NCBI RefSeq assembly: GCF_024919295.1
Contig: NZ_JANWTC010000002.1
Coordinates: forward strand, 310,001-374,000
Source of the DNA: Corynebacterium lemuris
GTDB taxonomy: Bacteria; Actinomycetota; Actinomycetes; Mycobacteriales; Mycobacteriaceae
Length of the DNA stretch: 64,000 nt
Direction: 5' to 3'
Shown here: positions 55,805 through 63,240 of the stretch, one piece after another
Numbering within the stretch: position 1 is the stretch's first letter
How the letters are laid out: the number at the start of each line of letters is the position of its first letter
Position numbers and translations under genes: made by a program
Notes under the pieces: generated by a model
Told to the model about the DNA's origin: nothing
Seen by the model: the letters and a program-made list of their open reading frames with translations, nothing else
The model's database searches: none

Positions 55805-57442
55805 TTGACACATCTTCACGCCCCTTCCGTCATCCTGTCCGACCTCGGCTTCACCTGGCCGGACGGTACACCCGCCCTGCGCGGCATCACCGCCACCTTC
55901 GGCCCCGGCCGCACAGGCCTGACCGGTGCGAACGGCACCGGCAAATCCACCCTCCTCCGACTCATCGGCGGGCAGCTGCACCCCACCGCCGGGACCGTGT
56001 CGGTCACCGGGACGGTGGGCCACCTGCCGCAGCGGCTGGCCACCGCCCCCGACGCGCAGGTCGCCGATCTCCTGGGCATTCGCCGCACCCTGGACGCACT
56101 GCGGGCCGTCGAGGCCGGCGACGCCGACCCCCGCCACTTCGAGGCGGTGGGTGCGGACTGGGACATCGAGACGCGCGCCCGCGCCGCCCTCGACGCCCTC
56201 GGCCTACCCGGCATCGGCCTCGACCGCCCGGTACGCGAGGTCTCCGGCGGGGAGGCCGTCCTCATCGCCCTGACCGGGCTCCGCCTGGCCGGCGATGATG
56301 TCGTGCTTCTCGACGAACCCACCAACAACCTCGACCTGCCCACCCGCCGGCGGCTCTACGACATGGTCCTGGACTGGCGCGGTGCCCTCATCGTGGTCAG
56401 CCACGACACCGCCCTGCTGGAGCTGATGGACGCCACCGCCGAACTGCACCACAACAGCCTCCACATCTACGGCGGGCCTTACAGCCACTACCGGGAACAG
56501 CTGGCCGTGCAGCAGGCCGCGGCCGAACAGGCCCTGCGCAGCGCCGAACAGAACCTGAAACAGGAGAAGCGCCAGCGCGTCGAGGCGGAGACGAAACTCG
56601 CCCGGCGCGCCCGCTACGCCCGCACGGACTACGCGAATAAACGCAAGCCCAAGATCGTCATGAACCAGCGGAAGACCGAGGCTCAGGTGTCGGCCGGCAA
56701 GTTGCGGGGCGAGCTGGATTCCCGACTGGAGGACGCCCGGCAGGCCGTGGCCGAGAAGGAGGGGCAGGTGCGCCGCGACGGGCACATCCGCATCCAGCTG
56801 CCGGATCCGGACGTGCCCGCCGGGCGGCGCATCGCCACGCTGGGGGAGTACACCGTCCAGGGCCCGGAGAAGCTCGCCCTGACCGGGCCCAACGGGGTGG
56901 GCAAGACCCGGCTGCTGGAGGACCTCATCCACGGGCGCGCCGGGGTGCTGTTCACGGACCGGGTGGGTTATCTGCCCCAGCGGCTCGACCATCTCGATGA
57001 TTCCGCCACCGTGCTGGATTCGGTCCCGGCCGCCTCAGTGCAGGCGGCACGCGCCGGGCTGGCCCGGTTCCTGTTCACCGGTGCTGAGGTGGACAGGACG
57101 GTCGGGGAGCTTTCCGGCGGGGAACGCTTCCGCGTCGCACTCGCCGCCCTACTGCTCACTGACCCACCAAATCAAGTTCTTGTCCTTGACGAACCGACCA
57201 ATAATCTGGACCTGGACAGCGTCACCGAGCTGGTCAGCGCTCTGTCCTCCTACCGTGGCGCCCTCATCGTGGTCAGCCACGACCTCGACTTCCTGCAGCG
57301 CCTGGGGATCACCACCTGGCTGGAGCTCAGCCCTGCATCGGCCAGCTCGTGTTCACCGTCGATGCATCTTTGCCCTGGCCCGCCAGATAGCGGGCGAAAT
57401 CGCTCTGCCGGTCGTGGTAGCCCACGGCCTGGAACTCCATGA
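55805..57442 (+). CDS. ABC-F family ATPase (probable ribosome protection/translation factor)
   Basis: This 545-residue protein has two ABC domains and no membrane segments. Walker A sites are GANGTGKSTLLRL (near 40) and GPNGVGKTRLLEDL (near 365). Signatures are EVSGGEAVLIALTGL and ELSGGERFRVALAAL. Both Walker B segments read LDEPTNNLDL. The linker (about 235-320) is basic and helical, as in ABC-F proteins that enter the ribosome E site. TTG start with GGAG 5 bases upstream. The frame runs past the normal ending HDLDFLQRLGITTWLEL by about 45 residues, antisense to the next gene. A leader peptide and hairpins precede it. Confidence 0.88.
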   Translation: MTHLHAPSVILSDLGFTWPDGTPALRGITATFGPGRTGLTGANGTGKSTLLRLIGGQLHPTAGTVSVTGTVGHLPQRLATAPDAQVADLLGIRRTLDALRAVEAGDADPRHFEAVGADWDIETRARAALDALGLPGIGLDRPVREVSGGEAVLIALTGLRLAGDDVVLLDEPTNNLDLPTRRRLYDMVLDWRGALIVVSHDTALLELMDATAELHHNSLHIYGGPYSHYREQLAVQQAAAEQALRSAEQNLKQEKRQRVEAETKLARRARYARTDYANKRKPKIVMNQRKTEAQVSAGKLRGELDSRLEDARQAVAEKEGQVRRDGHIRIQLPDPDVPAGRRIATLGEYTVQGPEKLALTGPNGVGKTRLLEDLIHGRAGVLFTDRVGYLPQRLDHLDDSATVLDSVPAASVQAARAGLARFLFTGAEVDRTVGELSGGERFRVALAALLLTDPPNQVLVLDEPTNNLDLDSVTELVSALSSYRGALIVVSHDLDFLQRLGITTWLELSPASASSCSPSMHLCPGPPDSGRNRSAGRGSPRPGTP

Positions 57443-57995
57443 GCTCACCGACGTCCTTGCGGCTGAGCTCCGGCCACTGGCGCACCTGCTTCCAGGCGAT
57501 GCGGGCCGCCGCCAGGGCATCGGCGGTGGCTTCGTGGGCGTTGCCCAGCTCCACCCCGTAATGCTCCGACATGGCCGTCAGGGTACGGCTGCCCTTGCGG
57601 TAGGGGTCCTGGATCTTGTCCACGGCGAAGGGGTCGAAGACGGGTCCGGTGACGGTGAAATCGCCGGTGAGCTGGCGCAGCACCGTCAGGTCGTAGCTGG
57701 CGTTGAAGACAATGAGCGTGAGCCCGTCCGCCCAGCCCTGCCTGATCTGCGCGACCGTCTCAGCGAGGACCTCATCGTGGGGGCGCCCCTCCGTGCGGGC
57801 CTTCTCCGTGGTGATGCCGTGGATCTTCGTGGCCCCCTCCGGGATCTCGACCCCGGGGTCGGCGAGGTGCTCGACGGCGTCGACGGAGCGGCCGTCGATA
57901 CGCACCAGCGCAGAGGTGACGATGCGGGCCTCCAGCGGGTTGGCGGAAGTGGTCTCGAGGTCGAAGGAGAGCATGCGGGTGGCGTCGAAGGTCAT
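57327..57995 (-). CDS. 3'-5' exonuclease, DnaQ/DEDDh family
   Basis: This 222-residue protein has Exo I MLSFDLETTSANPLEARI (residues 8-25), Exo II VFNASYDLTVLRQL near 105, and Exo IIIe with HEATADALAAARIAW near 165 giving the final His and Asp. It resembles polymerase III epsilon-like exonucleases that act in DNA or RNA end processing. ATG 57995 lies 7 bases after TAGGGT (complement of 58003-58008), indicating a leaderless message. Its last 116 bases overlap the convergent ABC-F gene. Confidence 0.88.
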   Translation of the reverse strand: MTFDATRMLSFDLETTSANPLEARIVTSALVRIDGRSVDAVEHLADPGVEIPEGATKIHGITTEKARTEGRPHDEVLAETVAQIRQGWADGLTLIVFNASYDLTVLRQLTGDFTVTGPVFDPFAVDKIQDPYRKGSRTLTAMSEHYGVELGNAHEATADALAAARIAWKQVRQWPELSRKDVGELMEFQAVGYHDRQSDFARYLAGQGKDASTVNTSWPMQG

Positions 57996-58031
57996 GAGCA
58001 CAACCCTAGACCGTGCCCCCGACATGACCGC

Positions 58032-58124
58032 TCAGAGCAGGTCCCGGGTGAGCTCTTGGGCCCGGGTGTCCGTGTCGGCGGCGGTGAAGTGCAGACCCGG
58101 TCGGCATGCAGTCGCCAAGTGCAT
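58032..58124 (-). pseudogene. Possible C-terminal gene remnant at the edge of the catabolic module
   Basis: A 30-codon minus-strand frame ends in GLHFTAADTDTRAQELTRDLL and a stop. Codon choice (GC-rich third positions) resembles the native genes to the left. To the right it fades into AT-richer sequence, so it may be the tail of a gene whose body was lost when the 58-64 kb module arrived. I could not identify the parent family; chance is a real alternative. Confidence 0.25.
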
Positions 58125-58175
58125 AGACCACCGCAGGGGTATATATGAGGTTTCAGGGCGGGAACCCTCGTGCTG

Positions 58176-58197
58176 AACCCACCATGTGGGTTAACGT
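58176..58197 (+). promoter_or_regulatory. IclR gene promoter with perfect palindrome
   Basis: AACCCAC (58176-58182) and GTGGGTT (58186-58192) form a perfect 7-bp inverted repeat around CAT. It abuts TAACGT (58192-58197), a -10 lying 6 bases before the ATG. The placement suits autorepression by the encoded IclR-type regulator. Confidence 0.5.
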
Positions 58198-58203
58198 TTA
58201 TCT

Positions 58204-59007
58204 ATGACCGTCAATGAGAAGCAGTCCGCCGCATCGGTGAAACCCCTTTTGGTGTTGGGAAAGATCAGCGCCATTCTGGATGCTTTCACCTTGACTCGTC
58301 CTACACTGTCTCTGGGGGAGATTCGAGAGACAACGGGTATGCCGGCCTCGACGGTGCAGCGTCTGGTGACGAATCTGGTTTCTCAGGGGTTTCTCGAGCG
58401 GGAGGATGATTCTTTCCGCATCGGCTTGAAGATGGCTTATTGGGCCGCTCCGGCTACCCGGGGTGTCGAGATCCTCGATCTATTCAATCCGCTGCTCAAG
58501 GAGCTGCGCGATCTGACCGGTGAGACGGTGTGTTTCTTCCGCCCGGAGCGAGAGTACCGGGTGTGTGTAGCCATGGCAGAAACCCGTCATGCCTTGCGGC
58601 GTGCGATGCGGGTCGGGGCTATTCTGCCGCTCTACGCCGGTTCCGCTGGCCACGTGTTGCTGGCCTGGAACCCGGAGTTGTTGCAACGGATTAAGGATGC
58701 TCCGTTGCAGCCGTTGACCGATGCCACCATCACTTCTCCGGAGGAGTTAGAAGCAGTGGTGAAAAAGACCCGTCGGGATGGGTTTTCCATCACGACGGGC
58801 CAGCGGGAGGATGGGGCCTCGGGAATGTCGGCTCCGGTGTTTGATTCCACCGGCACTGCGGTCGGGGCGTTGACCATCAGCGGTCCGACCATGCGGATGC
58901 CCTATTCGGTGTGCGAGGGTTGGATCGAGGAGCTGTTGTCGACCGCGGAGCGGATGACGCGTCTGATTGGTGGGCGTCTTCCCGACGATTCCCTCACCTA
59001 CCCTTAA
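58204..59007 (+). CDS. IclR-family transcriptional regulator
   Basis: This 267-residue protein has an N-terminal winged HTH (about 18-85; SLGEIRETTGMPASTVQRLVTNL) and a C-terminal effector domain (about 95-255) with ETVCFFRPEREYRVCVA and LPLYAGSAGHVLLAW, typical of IclR. Such proteins usually control an adjacent catabolic operon in response to the substrate or an intermediate. The stop overlaps the convergent glycerate kinase stop by 4 bases. The gene has more A/T at third codon positions than the rest of the window, a sign of transfer. Confidence 0.92.
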   Translation: MTVNEKQSAASVKPLLVLGKISAILDAFTLTRPTLSLGEIRETTGMPASTVQRLVTNLVSQGFLEREDDSFRIGLKMAYWAAPATRGVEILDLFNPLLKELRDLTGETVCFFRPEREYRVCVAMAETRHALRRAMRVGAILPLYAGSAGHVLLAWNPELLQRIKDAPLQPLTDATITSPEELEAVVKKTRRDGFSITTGQREDGASGMSAPVFDSTGTAVGALTISGPTMRMPYSVCEGWIEELLSTAERMTRLIGGRLPDDSLTYP

Positions 59008-60002
59008 CTCCGCACCGTTGCTGTCCGGCGTCCTGCTGCTGCCAGGAGGGTGCCGGCTTCCCGCAGGGCAGGGGGATCACTAGCGATGATCACCTGGGAG
59101 AAGTTGGCCGCATAGTCTCCCAGGTCGGCTGCGACCGAACCGACCACGGCGATGACCGGCATCTCCTGATTGTGTTGGCGGACTCGGCGCAGGATCGCCT
59201 CGATGATCTTGCCCTGACTGGTTTGGGAATCCAGCCGACCTTCCCCGACCACCACGATGTCAGCCTCCCGTAGCTTCTCTTCGAAGCCGATCACGTCCAG
59301 AATGTGGTCGGCACCGGAGACTAGTTCTGCGTCGAAATGGGCCCACAGGCCTCCGGCGAATCCACCGGCCGCCCCGGTGCGGGGATGGGTGCTCGGATCC
59401 TTCGGATACTGGCTGGCTTGCTGTTCCAACCTGTGGGTGAGCAGTTCGACAGTGTGCGCGTCCGCGCCCTTCTGGGGGCCGAATACCCGGGCAGCGTCGA
59501 TAAAAGTGGTGGTCACATCTGAGAGCACGGTGATCCGTGTTGCGCCCAGGCCGCCTGAGTCCGTGATCGCCTGCACCGCTCCGGCACCGCCATCAGTGGT
59601 GGCTGAACCACCGGCGGCAACCAGGATATTCTTCGCCCCGCGCTGGGCTGCTGCGGCGATCACCTGGCCGGTGCCATAGGTGTTGGCGGTGACCGGATCC
59701 CGGTGGCCTGCGTGGGGCACGTGCAATCCGCTGGCCTGCGCCAGCTCCACGATCGCCAGGCCGTCGGCGGTGAGCCCGAAACTGGCGGTCAGCGGTTGGC
59801 CCCACGGGTTGGCGGCGGGCACCTTGATGAGTTCGGCCCCCAGTGCTGCACACAGGGCCTCGTAGGTGCCTTCCCCGCCATCGGCGACCGGCAACGGGAT
59901 GGGGGTGGCGCCAGCGTCACGGACGCCTATGCTGATCTCGGCGATGACCTCGGTGGCGGAGAAGGTGCCCTTGAAACTGTCCGGGGCTATCAGGACCTTC
60001 AT
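59004..60002 (-). CDS. Glycerate 2-kinase type (GlxK/GarK family)
   Basis: This 332-residue protein phosphorylates D-glycerate. Family blocks are IAPDSFKGTFSATEV at the start, PVADGGEGTYEAL near 42, ILVAAGGSATTDGGAGAVQ near 127, GAAGGFAGGLWA near 208 and VVVGEGRLDSQTSQGKI near 250. Bacterial members of this class usually give 2-phosphoglycerate. It is about 45 residues shorter than the common 375-380, with loss spread over loops. It is the last gene of the operon and its ATG overlaps the dehydrogenase stop (ATGA). Confidence 0.92.
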   Translation of the reverse strand: MKVLIAPDSFKGTFSATEVIAEISIGVRDAGATPIPLPVADGGEGTYEALCAALGAELIKVPAANPWGQPLTASFGLTADGLAIVELAQASGLHVPHAGHRDPVTANTYGTGQVIAAAAQRGAKNILVAAGGSATTDGGAGAVQAITDSGGLGATRITVLSDVTTTFIDAARVFGPQKGADAHTVELLTHRLEQQASQYPKDPSTHPRTGAAGGFAGGLWAHFDAELVSGADHILDVIGFEEKLREADIVVVGEGRLDSQTSQGKIIEAILRRVRQHNQEMPVIAVVGSVAADLGDYAANFSQVIIASDPPALREAGTLLAAAGRRTATVRS

Positions 60003-60988
60003 GAGAATACCTCCGGGTTCACCAGGTGCGGGGGGCGTTTCCCGTGGGCCATGGCGATCGCGTTGAGGGCACTGAGCCGGGACATTTCAGCACGCACAGC
60101 GACGGTGGCAGAACCGATGTGTGGCAACAGGATGGTGTTCGGCAACTGGGCCAGCCCCGGAGCCAAGGTGGGTTCGTCTTCGAAGACGTCGAGGCCGGCC
60201 CCGGCGATTGTCCCCTTTCTGAGAGCCGAGACCAGTGCAGCTTCCTCCACCACCGGGCCGCGGGCGGTGTTGATGAGGATGGCGCTGTCTTTCATCCGCT
60301 TGAGGACCGTGCTATCGACCAGGTGGGTGGTCTGCTCGGTCAGCGGCACGTGCAGGGAAAGGTAGTCGCTGCGTTCGATGAGCTCCTCCCACCGCACCTG
60401 GGTTACCTGGCCGGCGAACTCCCCGAGTTCCTCCTGACTGACCTCGCGGTGGGCGGGTGGGCGCGGGGCGAAGATGACCTCCATGCCGAACCCCAAGGCG
60501 CGCTTGGCCACCGCCCGGGCGATCCGACCGAAACCCGCCAGTCCGAGGGTGGCGCCGGTGATGTCTTTGCCCAGCAGCATGTCCGGCTCCCAGCCGTGGA
60601 ACTTTCCTGCGCGGACGAACTGGTCTGCCTCCACTATCCGACGTGCGGTCCCGAGCAATAGGGCGAAGGCGATATCAGCGGTGGCGTCGGTGAGCACTCC
60701 CGGGGTGTTGCCGACCTGAATGCCGTGGGAGGTGGCCGCGTCTACGTCAATATTGTTGTAACCGACCGCGTAATTGGACACCCCCTTGACCTTGGCGTCG
60801 GTGAGCAGGTCAGCATCGATAGCATCCCGCAGCTGGGTGAGCACCACATCGAAGTCACCGGAGGAGGTGAGTTCACGCAGCTGCTCATAACTCGGGGGGT
60901 CCGGAAGGACGGTGACTCTACCGGCTTCGGAGAGAAGCTCCAGGCCGGGGCCGGGGATGGAGGTGGTGACCAGAAAGTGTGGGTTCAT
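59999..60988 (-). CDS. D-2-hydroxyacid dehydrogenase, glyoxylate/hydroxypyruvate reductase type
   Basis: This 329-residue NAD(P)H-dependent enzyme has substrate-domain NYAVGYNNIDVDAAT near 77, GNTPGVLTDATADIAFALLL near 95, the dinucleotide loop LGLAGFGRIARAVAKRALGF near 150, catalytic Arg in INTARGPVVEE near 238, Glu in DVFEDEP near 265 and His in LPHIGSAT near 285. The pattern is closest to GRHPR-type reductases, fitting reduction of hydroxypyruvate to D-glycerate for the kinase next door. It lies 3 bases after the lyase gene. Confidence 0.9.
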   Translation of the reverse strand: MNPHFLVTTSIPGPGLELLSEAGRVTVLPDPPSYEQLRELTSSGDFDVVLTQLRDAIDADLLTDAKVKGVSNYAVGYNNIDVDAATSHGIQVGNTPGVLTDATADIAFALLLGTARRIVEADQFVRAGKFHGWEPDMLLGKDITGATLGLAGFGRIARAVAKRALGFGMEVIFAPRPPAHREVSQEELGEFAGQVTQVRWEELIERSDYLSLHVPLTEQTTHLVDSTVLKRMKDSAILINTARGPVVEEAALVSALRKGTIAGAGLDVFEDEPTLAPGLAQLPNTILLPHIGSATVAVRAEMSRLSALNAIAMAHGKRPPHLVNPEVFS

Positions 60989-60991
60989 GGT

Positions 60992-61942
60992 TTATCGTGT
61001 GGCCTCCAGTATCGGGGTGACCCACGCGAAGGCCGTGGCCTTGGAGCGTGCCCCCTGGGCTGCCTTCGAACGGTTCTGCTCACCGAGTTCTGTCAGTAGA
61101 CCCTCCGAAAGTGCGACGATCTCACCGAATTTTTCAGGGGTGAGCCACTCGGGTTGGGTGGCGAAAAGAATGTCTTCGCTCGAGGTGTTTCCGCTGGCAC
61201 CGGGAGCGAAGGGGCAGCCACCGAGACCACCGAGTGCCCCGTCGACCACATCGGCGCCTGCGGTGATAGCAGCCAGGGTGTTGGCCACGCCCAGCCCCCA
61301 GGTGTCATGGCCATGGAAGACGATGCGGCGGGCGGGGGTTTCCGCTTTTACCCGGGAGATCAGATCGCTGACCTGGGCGGGCACCGCCTGGCCGAGGGTG
61401 TCACAGATGACGATGTCGTCGCAGCCGTCGGCTCGGGGATCGTTGGCGATAAGCAGGACCCGTTCGGGGTCGACGGGACCGTCGAAGGGACAGGTGAAGG
61501 AGGTGGCCAGGCAGAGCTGTATCCGGCCTTTCACACTCTGGGTGATGGCGATGGCCTCGGGCAGTGCTGCAAGGCTCTTCTCGGTGGAGCGGCCGATATT
61601 GGCTTCGTTGTGCGCGTCTGAGACCGAAAGGCAGTACTGGAAGTTGCGGGCGCCGGCGGCGGCGGCCCTGGTGATATGGCGCGGGGTGGCCACCCAAATC
61701 CAGCACTTGGCCAGTTCCTCGTCAGTCAGTGCCTCCACGACTTCCAGGGTGTTGGCCATCGGGGGAACCAGGTCGGCTCGCGCCATGGAACCCAGTTCGA
61801 TCTCCGGGATTCCCAGGCTCAACAGTGTCCGGACGATGCGGACTTTCTCGTCGGTGGACAAAACCTTGCCGGTCAGTTGAAGTCCATCGCGCAAGGTGAC
61901 GTCGCGGAGGTGGGCGCGGGGGATGAAGGTGTGGGTGTTCAT
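60992..61942 (-). CDS. HMG-CoA-lyase-like enzyme (DRE-TIM metallolyase)
   Basis: This 316-residue enzyme has LRDVTLRDGLQLTGKVLSTD near residue 13 (metal Asp, catalytic Arg), VFHGHDTWGLGVANTL near 220 (metal His pair), and GLGGCPFAPGASGNTSSED near 252, which contains the catalytic cysteine loop of HMG-CoA lyases. It should cleave a beta-hydroxy acyl-CoA to acetyl-CoA and a 2-oxo compound. The actual substrate may not be HMG-CoA, since downstream genes handle a 3-carbon hydroxy/oxo acid. The ATG overlaps the CoA-transferase stop (ATGA). Confidence 0.9.
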   Translation of the reverse strand: MNTHTFIPRAHLRDVTLRDGLQLTGKVLSTDEKVRIVRTLLSLGIPEIELGSMARADLVPPMANTLEVVEALTDEELAKCWIWVATPRHITRAAAAGARNFQYCLSVSDAHNEANIGRSTEKSLAALPEAIAITQSVKGRIQLCLATSFTCPFDGPVDPERVLLIANDPRADGCDDIVICDTLGQAVPAQVSDLISRVKAETPARRIVFHGHDTWGLGVANTLAAITAGADVVDGALGGLGGCPFAPGASGNTSSEDILFATQPEWLTPEKFGEIVALSEGLLTELGEQNRSKAAQGARSKATAFAWVTPILEATR

Positions 61943-63189
61943 GCGTTCACGTTTTCCTTGGTGGCGGTTGCTTCGGCGATCTGCTCAGCGCTGAGTGCCA
62001 ACAGTCCACCCAGGATCTCCTGGTTGTGCTCTCCCAGGTCGGGGCCCAAGTGCTGGATGGGCAGGGACTGCTCCCCGATGACAGGGACGATGCCGGGGAA
62101 ACCGACGTTGTGGAGGGTTTCTTCCCCGGTGTCGACGTCGAACTTCTGGATCATGTTGCGGGCCGCGTACTGCGGGTCCTGGCCGATGTCGACGGCGGTG
62201 TAGATCGGGCCGGCCGGGACTCCGGCATCATCAAGGACCTCCAGACACTCGGCAGCGGTGCGTGCGGCGGTCCATTCACCGATGGCGGCGTCGAGTTCAT
62301 CGCGACGCTCCCACCGGTCGGCATTGGTCTGCAGACCGGGGTCGATGCCCAGGTCGGGACGGCCGATGACCTCCATGTAGCGCTGGTAGATCGAGTCCCC
62401 ATTGCCGGCGACGACGATGCTGGCACCGTCTCCGCAGAGATAAGCGTTGGTCGGGGCAATACCCTCCATCCGACCACCGACGCGCTCACGGTCGATGCCG
62501 TAGGCCTGGTTATCGGGGATCAGGGACTCCATCATGGAGAACATGGCCTCATGAAGGGCTACATCGATGATGCGGTCGGACAGGGCGATGCGCTTTTCCC
62601 CCTCAGGGCGGGTGGCTTCGCGCTGATAGAGGCTCATCACCACCCCGAAGGCGGCGTAAAGGCCGGCGATGGAGTCACCGATGGACACACCGACCCGCAC
62701 CGGCGCACGATCCGGATCGCCGACCAGGTTGCGGAAGCCGCTGAAGGCCTCGGCCACGGCGGCGAAACCGGGGCGGTGGGAGAGGGGACCGGTTTGACCG
62801 AAGGCGGAGATGCGGCTGATCACCAGCTCCGGGTTGATCTCATTGAGTACTTCAGGTCCCAGTCCCCAGCGTTCCAGGGTGCCGGGGCGGAAGTTCTCCA
62901 GCAGCACGTCGCACTCTGCGACCAGGGCCTTGACGGCCTCCTTGCCGGCCTCGGAACGCAGGTCCAGGACGACGGATTTCTTGTTGCGGTTGATGGTGCG
63001 AAAGAGCATGGAGGTGGTGCCCTTGTACAGGCGCCAGTTGCGCAGCTCATCACCGGTACCGGGGCGCTCGATCTTGATCACTTCGGCACCGAAATCGGCG
63101 AGGAGGCGACCAGCAGTAGGGGCTGCAATGTAGTTGCCCAGTTCCAAGACCCGGATACCGGCGAGGGGCTGGGGAGTGTGGTCAGTCAT
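61939..63189 (-). CDS. CoA-transferase family III (CaiB/BaiF)
   Basis: This 416-residue protein has the class III opening LAGIRVLELGNYIAAPTAGR, ADFGAEVIKIERPGTGD, NRNKKSVVLDLRS, LLENFRPGTLERWGLG and the catalytic aspartate in GVSIGDSIAGLYAAFGVVMS near 165. It resembles succinyl-CoA:dicarboxylate CoA-transferases (SUGCT-like). It probably activates the incoming acid with succinyl- or acetyl-CoA. I start at ATG 63189 (MTDHTPQ); a TTG at 63198 lies nearer the GAGAGGA site (63202-63208), so the start is not certain. Confidence 0.9.
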   Translation of the reverse strand: MTDHTPQPLAGIRVLELGNYIAAPTAGRLLADFGAEVIKIERPGTGDELRNWRLYKGTTSMLFRTINRNKKSVVLDLRSEAGKEAVKALVAECDVLLENFRPGTLERWGLGPEVLNEINPELVISRISAFGQTGPLSHRPGFAAVAEAFSGFRNLVGDPDRAPVRVGVSIGDSIAGLYAAFGVVMSLYQREATRPEGEKRIALSDRIIDVALHEAMFSMMESLIPDNQAYGIDRERVGGRMEGIAPTNAYLCGDGASIVVAGNGDSIYQRYMEVIGRPDLGIDPGLQTNADRWERRDELDAAIGEWTAARTAAECLEVLDDAGVPAGPIYTAVDIGQDPQYAARNMIQKFDVDTGEETLHNVGFPGIVPVIGEQSLPIQHLGPDLGEHNQEILGGLLALSAEQIAEATATKENVNA

Positions 63190-63240
63190 GTCAAGCAAGT
63201 CCTCTCAAAACAACAAGGGAAGTGTGTAGTGGTGCGGGGG

